A stretch of 5,735 nucleotides of DNA, taken from positions 1 through 5,735 of the forward strand of contig JAIDMU010000143.1 of assembly GCA_029050415.1 (NCBI GenBank), written 5' to 3'. The position numbers were made by a program, and so were the translations under genes. The notes under the pieces are model-generated. The model saw nothing but the letters and a program-made list of their open reading frames with translations. It was not told the origin of the DNA and ran no database searches. Shown piece by piece: positions 1-5,735 of this stretch (its first letter is position 1; every line of letters begins with the position of its first letter). Source of the stretch: Malacoplasma sp. (GTDB lineage: Bacteria > Bacillota_I > Bacilli_A > Mycoplasmatales > Mycoplasmoidaceae).

Positions 1-1757
1 CTTGTGAAAGTATTATAAGTGCTTTTCAACCTTTTTTACTTTCGATAATGACTGGTTTATTTCAAGATTTACAAAATAAAAATGTAAAACCTGAACAAAT
101 AAGTAATAAAAATTTTTGAAGTTTATTTATACAATTGAATAACTATGAAAAAATAAATGACATTATTATAACTTGTGGTGGAATATTAATTGGAATTATA
201 ATTTTTTCAACTGCTTTGGCTTTTTTCTTAAGAATAACTTCAAGATTTTTCCATATTAAATCTGCAATTGATATTGTACAACGTTTAAGAAATGAATTAT
301 TTTGAAAATTACAATGAATAAAAGATGATGAATTTAATAAATTATCAGTTTCTTCAATTGTTTCAAGAGCAACAAATGATTCATACCAATTTCAAGAAAC
401 TGTTTTGATAGTTTTTATGTTCTTTTTTGAAAGTTTGCTTCTTATTATTGGATCTTTAATTTTTTGTGTAGTTTTAAATTGAATGCTTTCTTCTATTTTT
501 TTAGTAATAATTCCTTTAGTTTTAATTGTTAATTTTATTTGTAATAAAAAAGCAAAAAAATATTATAGTCAAAATTTAGAAGAATTAGATTCTGTTAATC
601 GAGTTATGAGAGAAAATATTGCAGGTACTAAAACTGTGAGATCTTTTAGATTACAAAAGTTTCAATTAGAAAGATTTGATATTCATAATCTTACTTGATA
701 CAAGTCAATTTATAAGGGTGAATTTACAATTTATTTTGGAATAATTTTCTTGTTTTATATACTAAATGTAGCAATTATTTTAGTTTTATTTATTAGTGGA
801 ACTTTAAATAATTTTAATGTTTTAGGTCAAAAAATTGATGTGTCACAAGTAATTGCATTTGCAAATTATCTAATTTATGCAGTTTTTTGTGCATTTGGGA
901 TTTCTAATGCTTTAGTTTCAATTAATAGAACAAAACCATGTATTGAAAGAATTAATGAAATTTTAAACAAAAATAGGGAAAATGCTGAAGGAGAAGATTT
1001 TAAAGAACCTTTCACACCTTCAATTGAATTTAAAAATGTTAGTTATTCTTATGGAACTTCAGAAGATAAAAAACCAATTATAGATAAAATTTCTTTCAAG
1101 GTAAATCCAGGTGAAATAGTTGGAATTATTGGTCCTACTGGAAGTGGTAAATCTACTATTACTCTACTTGCTTCTAATTTAGCTGAACCAGAGAAAGGTG
1201 AAATCATTTTTAGCAATCAAACTAGCAGTGAAGTAAGTTCAATCAATATTAGAAAACAAATAAGTGTTGCTTTTCAAGAAAAATTTATTTTTTCTGGGAC
1301 TATTAAATCAAATATTTTAATGGGAAATAAATCAGCAAGTGATGAAAAAATAAGATGAGCAGCAAAACAAGCTTGTGCAGATGAATTTATAGAAAGAAGT
1401 GAGAATAAATATGATTCTGTTGTTCTTCAAAATGGAAATAATTTTTCTGGTGGTCAAAAGCAAAGACTTTCGATTGCAAGAACTTTTGCAAAAGATGCTG
1501 GTATTTATATTTTAGATGATAGTTTAAGTGCACTTGACAATTTAACAAGAGATAAAGTATTAAAAAATATAAAAAATAATTTTAAAGGTAAAACTTTTAT
1601 TATTGTTTCCCAACAAGTTAAAACAATTAAAGATGCTGATAAAATTATTGTTTTAGATAAAGGAAAAATTATTGACATTGGCACACATAGTCAATTAGTA
1701 AAAAAATGTAGTTTGTATAACAAAATTTATGATTCACAAAAAACAATAGGAGAATAA
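1..1757 (+). CDS. ABC exporter half-transporter, degenerate-site subunit (5' partial)
   Basis: This is a fused membrane-domain/ATPase half-transporter of the multidrug/lipid exporter class. The frame is open from base 3 to the TAA at 1755-1757 (584 visible residues) when TGA is read as Trp (117, 303, 315, 480, 696, 1356). The beginning lies off the left edge; by comparison with the family only the N-terminal tail and part of helix 1 (about 25-30 residues) should be missing. Hydrophobic segments lie near visible residues 4-20, 54-76, 133-158, 161-180, 242-266 and 285-305. A coupling segment with IAGTKTVRSF precedes helix 5. The ATPase domain has Walker A GPTGSGKS (1131-1154), the Q-loop Gln (1275), signature FSGGQKQR (from 1443) and Walker B ending ILDD (1509-1520). 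The catalytic Glu is replaced by Asp (1518-1520) and the H-loop His by Gln (1611-1613), so its own ATP site should hydrolyse poorly. It most likely pairs with the gene starting at 1759. Substrate unknown. Confidence 0.93.
1748..1752 (+). promoter_or_regulatory. Ribosome binding site for the second ABC transporter gene
   Basis: AGGAG lies six bases before the ATG at 1759 and inside the last codons of the first transporter gene, whose TAA ends at 1757. A strong Shine-Dalgarno sequence at normal spacing fixes the start of the second gene. The one-base gap to the upstream stop suggests the pair is translated together. Confidence 0.8.
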
Positions 1758-1758
1758 A

Positions 1759-3543
1759 ATGAATGGGAAAAATAAACTTAGTTATTTTACTATTTTTAAA
1801 AGATTAGTTTTAATGCTTCAAAAAAATAAAAAAGCATTTTATGGAGCAATCTTTTTATCATTATTAAAAACTACATTTTCTGTTGCTACTTCTATTGGTT
1901 TAGGTGTTGTTATTCAAAATGGTTTTTTAGGGGATGAACCAGATTTTATTTATTTAGCAGTTGGATCACTTTTAATTTTTTTAGGTTACACATTTTATTT
2001 TTTTGCTTATTTAATCAGTCAAAAAATTATTTTAAAAATTACATATAATGTTGGATACAGTATTAGACAATTATTTTTTGATAAGATTAGAAAAATGCCT
2101 TTTAAAATTGTTGAACAAGCAGCTAGAGGAGATTTGATAAGTAAAGGTACAACAGATACAAATGCTTTAGCAATTAACTTATCAGTTTGTATTGGCGATA
2201 TTTTCACTGCTCCACTAGTTATTATTGGGGTTTTAATTGGGTTATTAATTATTTCACCTTTATTAACTTTTGTTACTCTAGTTTTTTACATAGTTTTAAT
2301 TTCTGTTTCTTTAACAGTTTCATTAAAAGCAACTCCAAAGTATATGAAAATGCAAGAAGAAGTTGGAAGATTAAATGGGGTTGTTGAAGAATATGTAACT
2401 GGTAGAAAAGCAGTTAAATCTTTTGGTTATGAACAAAAAGCAATGGAATTATTTTCAAAAGTTAATGAATCACAAGCAAGTGAATCTAGAAGCGCTGAAA
2501 CAAGACTTAATTTAATTTGACCATGAAATGATTTTTTAGAAACTGTTATGTATGCATTTTTATATTTTATTGGAATAATTTTTTTAATGTCAAATGAGAA
2601 TACCTTAAGTGTTTTCTTTCCAAAATTTGAAATTGGACTATTAACATCTTTTGTTTTGTTGGCTAGAATTGCAACTGGTGAAACCAGTAATTCATTAAGA
2701 TTAATGGGAACATTGCAAAAAACAGCAGTTGCATCAAATCGAATTTTTGGAGTGTTAGATGAAAAAGATGCAATTGATGAAGGAAAAATTGAAACTAAAT
2801 TTAAAGGTGAAATAGAATTTAAAAATGTTTGTTTTTCTTATTCAAAAGATAAACCAGTTTTAAAAAATGTTAGTTTTAAAATTAAACCAAATGAAACTGT
2901 TGCCATTGTTGGTCCTACAGGAAGTGGTAAAACCACTATGACTTCATTATTATCAAGATTTTATGAAATTGATTCTGGTGAAATTTTGGTTGATGGAATA
3001 AATATTAAAGATATTAAACAAGATTGTTTATTTAAAAATATTTCTATTGTTTTACAAGATCCTTTTTTATTTTCAGAAAGTGTAGAAAAAAATATTTGGT
3101 ATGGAAATACTCATGCTTCAATGGAAAAAGTAATTGAAGTATCTAAAAAAGCAAATGTTGATTATTTTATTAAAAAATTACCTTTAGGATACCAAACAAT
3201 TATGTCAGAAAAGATGAGTGACTTATCACTTGGTCAAATTCAACTTGTATCAATTGCAAGAGCTTTTATGTCAGAAGCCAAAATTTTAATTTTAGATGAA
3301 GCAACTTCTTCAGTTGATACAAAAACCGAAATTGATATTCAAAATGCTTTAATGAAAATTACAAGCAATAAAACAGTAATAGTAATTGCACACCGTTTAT
3401 CTACTGTTGTTAAAGCAGATAAAATTATTGTTTTAAAAGATGGTGAAATTCAAGAAATTGGCTCACATAAACAATTATTAAAAAATAAAGATTTTTATTA
3501 CAGTTTATATAAAGCAAACACTGTTATGGAAGATCATGAATAA
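1759..3543 (+). CDS. ABC exporter half-transporter, catalytic-site subunit
   Basis: This is a complete 594-residue half-transporter with an N-terminal six-helix membrane domain and a C-terminal ATPase. Membrane segments lie near residues 26-52, 65-92, 140-160, 162-190, 258-280 and 290-310, with a coupling-helix region containing YVTGRKAVKSFG (212-223). The ATPase motifs are Walker A GPTGSGKT (385-392), Q-loop Gln433, signature LSLGQ (489-493) in place of LSGGQ, Walker B ending ILDE with catalytic Glu514, and switch His545 in IAHRLSTV. The catalytic residues are therefore canonical while the signature is not, the mirror image of the upstream gene. Two TGA codons at 2518 and 2524 are read as Trp; under the standard code they would split the gene in two. 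A single TGG occurs at 3097. The ATG follows a good ribosome binding site, one base after the upstream stop. Expected role: partner of the upstream protein in an inner-membrane heterodimeric exporter. Substrate unknown. Confidence 0.95.
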
Positions 3544-3571
3544 AAAAGATTCTGATTTTAGAATCTTTTTT
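3542..3571 (+). terminator. Intrinsic terminator after the ABC transporter pair
   Basis: A perfect 12-bp inverted repeat (3542-3553 with 3560-3571) encloses a six-base loop, GATTTT. The left arm starts with six A and the right arm ends in six T, giving the U tract of a rho-independent terminator. The left arm begins within the TAA stop at 3541-3543, and weak A-T pairing could extend the stem a few bases either way. Only two G-C pairs hold the core (3548 with 3565, 3552 with 3561), which is usual for so AT-rich a genome. Because A and T runs flank both sides it could in principle act in either direction, but no minus-strand gene faces it. Confidence 0.75.
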
Positions 3572-3574
3572 ATT

Positions 3575-3580
3575 TACAAT
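3575..3580 (+). promoter_or_regulatory. Candidate -10 element for the folD-thyA-folA operon
   Basis: TACAAT matches the TATAAT consensus at five of six positions and lies just after the terminator T run. Transcription would begin near 3587, leaving a leader of about 23 bases that contains the folD ribosome binding site. I see no convincing -35 hexamer at 16-18 bases, which is not unusual for mollicute promoters. In DNA this AT-rich such a match can occur by chance, so this is a weak call; read-through from the transporter genes is the alternative. Confidence 0.3.
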
Positions 3581-3596
3581 TTATTTATTAGAATAC

Positions 3597-3601
3597 AAGG
3601 A
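3597..3601 (+). promoter_or_regulatory. Ribosome binding site for folD
   Basis: AAGGA sits eight bases before the ATG at 3610, normal spacing for a Shine-Dalgarno sequence. It supports that ATG as the folD start; the conserved N-terminal part of the protein follows directly. Confidence 0.65.
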
Positions 3602-3609
3602 AATATATA

Positions 3610-4467
3610 ATGATTATTAATTGTGTTGAAATCGCAAATAAGATTATTGAAAATTTTAAAAAAGATTTAGAAGTTATAAAAAACAAAAAACCTGACTTTG
3701 TTCCTCACATGGTAATAATAAAAATTAATAATGATAAAGCAAGTGAAAAATATGTTGGAATAAAAGTAAAAAAATGTGAAGAACTTGGAATTAAAGTTAC
3801 AGTACTTGGTGAAAAAATAAATTCACAAAGTGAACTAATTAAAAAAATAAAAGAACTTAACAACAATAATTCAGTGAATGGATATATTATTCAATTACCC
3901 TTACCAAAAGAATTTGATAAAAATGAAATTTTTGAAAATATTAGTTTATATAAAGACATTGATGGTTTATCAAGTTTAGCTATTTCAAGAAATATTATAA
4001 ATTCTGCTGATTTTTATCCAAAGGCCTGTACAGCAAATGGGATAATTGAAATATTAAAACAATCAAATTTTAAAATAGAGGGTAAAAATGCAGTAATAAT
4101 CAATAGAAGTTTGATTGTTGGTAAACCACTAATAGGTTTATTGCTAAATGAAAATGCAACAGTAACAGTTTGTCATTCAAAAACTAAAAATTTGGAAAAG
4201 ATTACTTCAAATGCTGATATTATTATTTGTGCAGTTGGAATTCCTAATTTTATTAAAAAAAATATGGTTAATAAAAATGCATTTGTAATTGATGCTGGAA
4301 TTAGTGTATTCAATAATAAAGTAGTTGGTGATGTTGATTTTGATGAAGTTGCTCCAGTTGTAAAATACATAACACCTGTTCCTAATGGGGTTGGTAAATT
4401 AACAGTAGCAATGATTTTTAAAAATTTAATGGATTTAATAAAAGAGCAATTTAATGAAAGAATATAA
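3610..4467 (+). CDS. folD: Bifunctional methylenetetrahydrofolate dehydrogenase / methenyltetrahydrofolate cyclohydrolase
   Basis: FolD interconverts 5,10-methylene-THF and 10-formyl-THF through methenyl-THF in the cytoplasm, using NAD(P). The protein has 285 residues, the usual family length. Active-site features seen are Tyr48 and Lys52 in YVGIK, Gln95 in QLPLP (95-99) and Asp in DIDG (116-119). The dinucleotide-binding part has NRSLIVGKP (165-173), then [11 protein letters not shown] (182-192), AVGIPNF and VGDVDFD. Several normally near-invariant motifs are altered: the segment after DIDG lacks the usual N-x-G, the PCTP motif reads ACTA (139-142), and the C-terminal PGGVGPMT motif reads PNGVGKLT (258-265). 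The fold and most catalytic residues are intact, so I expect a working but diverged enzyme. It has no Trp codons. Its last 14 bases overlap thyA, and it heads a folate operon whose next gene consumes its methylene-THF. Confidence 0.93.
   Translation: MIINCVEIANKIIENFKKDLEVIKNKKPDFVPHMVIIKINNDKASEKYVGIKVKKCEELGIKVTVLGEKINSQSELIKKIKELNNNNSVNGYIIQLPLPKEFDKNEIFENISLYKDIDGLSSLAISRNIINSADFYPKACTANGIIEILKQSNFKIEGKNAVIINRSLIVGKPLIGLLLNENATVTVCHSKTKNLEKITSNADIIICAVGIPNFIKKNMVNKNAFVIDAGISVFNNKVVGDVDFDEVAPVVKYITPVPNGVGKLTVAMIFKNLMDLIKEQFNERI
4441..4446 (+). promoter_or_regulatory. Weak ribosome binding site for thyA inside folD
   Basis: AAAGAG lies seven bases before the ATG at 4454, within the 3' end of folD. 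It is a poor match to AAGGAG, so initiation of thyA probably also relies on ribosomes finishing folD 11 bases downstream of that ATG (translational coupling, inferred). Confidence 0.4.
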
Positions 4468-5323
4468 AGATTTATTAAGATTGGTTTTAGAAAATGGAAT
4501 TTTGCAAGAAAACAGAACTGGAGTAAAAGCAATTACTTATTTTGGAACACAATCTAGGTATGATTTAAGTAAAAACTTTCCACTTTTAACAACTAAAAAA
4601 ATGGCATATAAAGCAATTTTTCATGAATTGATTTGATTTTTAAGAGGTGAAACTAATATTAAATATTTAGTTGATAATGATGTCAAAATTTGAAATGAGT
4701 GACCATATGAAAATTTTAAGAAATCAAAAGATTTTAGAAATGAAACAATGCAAGAATTTATTTTGAAAATAAAAAATAATGAAAATTTTGCAAAAAAATA
4801 TGGAGAACTTGGTCCTGTTTATGGAAAGCAATGAAGAAATTTTAATGGGGTTGATCAAATTAAAAATTTAATTAATGAAATAAAAATAAATAAATATTCT
4901 CGTCGTTTAATTGTAACTGCTTGAAATCCTACAGAAATTGAGAATATGTTATTACCACCTTGTCATTCATTATTTCAATTTTATGTTAATTCTAAAAATG
5001 AATTATCTTGTCAACTTTACCAAAGGAGTGCAGATTTATTTTTAGGTGTTCCTTTTAATATTGCTTCTTATAGTTTATTAACATTGATGGTAGCTCAGGT
5101 TACAAATACTATTGCTAAAGAATTTATTCATACAATTGGTGTTGCACATATTTATGAAAATCATTTAGATCAAGTTAAAGTTCAACTTGAAAGAAAAACA
5201 TTAGATTTACCAACCATAACTTTAAATAAAAACATAAAAAATATTTTTGACTTTTCATTTAGTGATATTAGTTTAAATAATTATATTAGTCATGAACCAA
5301 TTAAAGGAAAGGTAGCTATTTAA
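4454..5323 (+). CDS. thyA: Thymidylate synthase (ThyA family)
   Basis: ThyA methylates dUMP to dTMP using 5,10-methylene-THF, releasing dihydrofolate. The frame gives 289 residues once five TGA codons (4634, 4691, 4700, 4832, 4922) are read as Trp; all fall at conserved Trp positions such as HELIWFLRG and YGKQWRNF. Functional residues seen are Arg21 in NRTG (dUMP phosphate), Glu58, the SRR pair at 149-151, nucleophile Cys170 in LPPCH, Arg191-Ser192-Ala193-Asp194 in [13 protein letters not shown], Asn202, and His232/Tyr234 in [11 protein letters not shown]. The segment between NEWPYE and YGELGPVYG is about 25 residues longer than in the short E. coli-type enzyme and shorter than the large Lactobacillus-type insert. 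The C-terminus ends in VAI, like the family's closing tail. It starts inside folD and stops three bases before folA, whose product recycles its dihydrofolate. Confidence 0.96.
5303..5312 (+). promoter_or_regulatory. Distant Shine-Dalgarno-like sequence for folA
   Basis: AAAGGAAAGG ends 14 bases before the folA ATG at 5327, farther than the usual 5-10 bases. It lies within the last codons of thyA. No closer purine-rich site exists, so folA translation probably depends on coupling to thyA termination at 5321-5323. Confidence 0.35.
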
Positions 5324-5326
5324 CTA

Positions 5327-5735
5327 ATGTTTATTTGTATTTGATGTGAAGACTTGCAAAGAGGAATAGGAAAAAATAATACAATCCCTTGAAAAATAAA
5401 AGAGGAAATGAATTTTTTTAAAAACACAACTATTAATAAAACTGTTGTAATGGGAAAAAATACTTTTTTATCAATTAAAAAGCCTTTAGTTAATAGAAAA
5501 AATATTGTAATTTCTTCAACTTTAAAAAATAATTTAGAATCAAAAATCATTATTTATCAAAATCCAAATGATTTTTTAAAAGATTATTGAAATTGTGAAG
5601 AAGAAATTTACATAATTGGTGGCAAAAAAATTTATGAATTTTTTATTCCTTTTTCTCAAAAAATTTTAATTTCAAAACTTTATGAAAGCTATGACTGTGA
5701 CATTTTTATGGAAAATAAGTTTGATGATTTTACAT
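5327..5735 (+). CDS. folA: Dihydrofolate reductase (3' partial)
   Basis: FolA reduces dihydrofolate to THF with NADPH, restoring the cofactor oxidised by ThyA. The window holds 136 codons; with a typical length near 160, roughly 25 residues lie beyond the right edge. Family motifs are collinear with E. coli FolA: GIGKNNTIPW (13-22), Phe31, VVMGKNTFLSI (40-50), NRKNIV (56-61) with Arg57, and IIGGKKIYEFF (96-106). The conserved acidic active-site residue, five after Trp22, is Glu27 rather than the Asp usual in bacteria. TGA encodes Trp at 5342, 5390 and 5588; reading them as stops would break the gene. The ATG at 5327 is the first possible start, since the frame opens at the thyA stop three bases earlier, and a later ATG at 5408 would lose the GIGKNNTIPW substrate and cofactor region. 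It is the third visible gene of the folD operon. Confidence 0.93.

Noticed and set aside
480..1358. The first transporter gene appears as several broken pieces with stops at 480, 696 and 1356
   Set aside because: All interruptions are TGA in the same frame with no frameshift; family motifs continue across them. They are Trp codons, not pseudogene lesions.
1565..1580. A-rich homopolymer runs within genes as possible phase-variation tracts
   Set aside because: The runs are short, broken by other bases, fit ordinary Lys/Asn codons, and no gene is out of frame; nothing indicates slippage control.
2187..2387. Plus-strand out-of-frame reading frame of about 66 codons
   Set aside because: It lies wholly inside the second transporter gene in another frame; its Phe/Ser/Tyr-rich composition is what a shifted membrane-helix sequence produces.
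2518..2548. Apparent split of the second transporter into a membrane protein and a separate ATPase
   Set aside because: The two TGA codons at 2518 and 2524 are Trp in one continuous 594-residue protein; the second part has no ribosome binding site of its own.
3589..3594. TAGAAT as a -10 element for folD
   Set aside because: Transcription would start at about 3600-3601, cutting off the folD ribosome binding site at 3597-3601. TATAAT at 3606-3611 overlaps the start codon itself and is also unsuitable.
4173..4532. Minus-strand open frame of about 119 codons across the folD-thyA junction
   Set aside because: It is antisense to two well-supported enzymes, resembles no family I know, and long open antisense frames are common in AT-rich coding DNA. 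The same holds for minus-strand frames at 2019-2207 and 5320-5550.
5408..5410. ATG at 5408 as the start of dihydrofolate reductase
   Set aside because: A good purine-rich stretch precedes it, but starting there would remove the conserved GIGKNNTIPW region, which is intact in frame from 5327.

Overview
The window reads as chromosomal DNA from a wall-less bacterium of the class Mollicutes (Mycoplasma, Spiroplasma or Mesoplasma type). It is very AT-rich. Five long reading frames become continuous only if TGA is read as tryptophan: I count 16 in-frame TGA codons, most at positions where the protein families expect Trp, against a single TGG (3097-3099). Arginine is mostly AGA, with a few CGT and CGA. 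I cannot place the species from sequence alone. All genes are on the + strand and coding density is high; no tRNA, rRNA, insertion sequence, CRISPR array or phage gene is visible.

Region 1 (1-3543) holds two consecutive half-size ABC exporter genes. The first runs in from the left edge and ends at 1757; the second starts one base later, at 1759. Their ATPase motifs are complementary. The first has a degenerate catalytic site (Asp for the catalytic Glu, Gln for the switch His) but a good signature motif; the second has intact catalytic residues but an altered signature (LSLGQ). This is the pattern of a heterodimeric, asymmetric exporter with one hydrolytic and one degenerate ATP site. The substrate cannot be read from the sequence.

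Region 2 (3544-3609) is a short intergenic gap. A perfect 12-bp stem-loop ending in a T run begins inside the stop codon of the second transporter gene and is the likely terminator. A weak promoter candidate and a Shine-Dalgarno sequence for the next gene follow.

Region 3 (3610-5735) is a compact one-carbon/thymidylate operon: folD, thyA (overlapping folD by 14 bases) and folA (dihydrofolate reductase, 3 bases after thyA, cut by the right edge). FolD interconverts 5,10-methylene-THF and formyl-THF. ThyA uses methylene-THF to make dTMP and releases dihydrofolate. FolA reduces that back to THF. Together they form most of the thymidylate cycle; the serine hydroxymethyltransferase step is not in the window.

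I do not see an undescribed system here. The points most worth a second look are the asymmetric ATPase sites of the exporter, several altered signature motifs in FolD, and a Glu in place of the usual bacterial Asp in the FolA active site.
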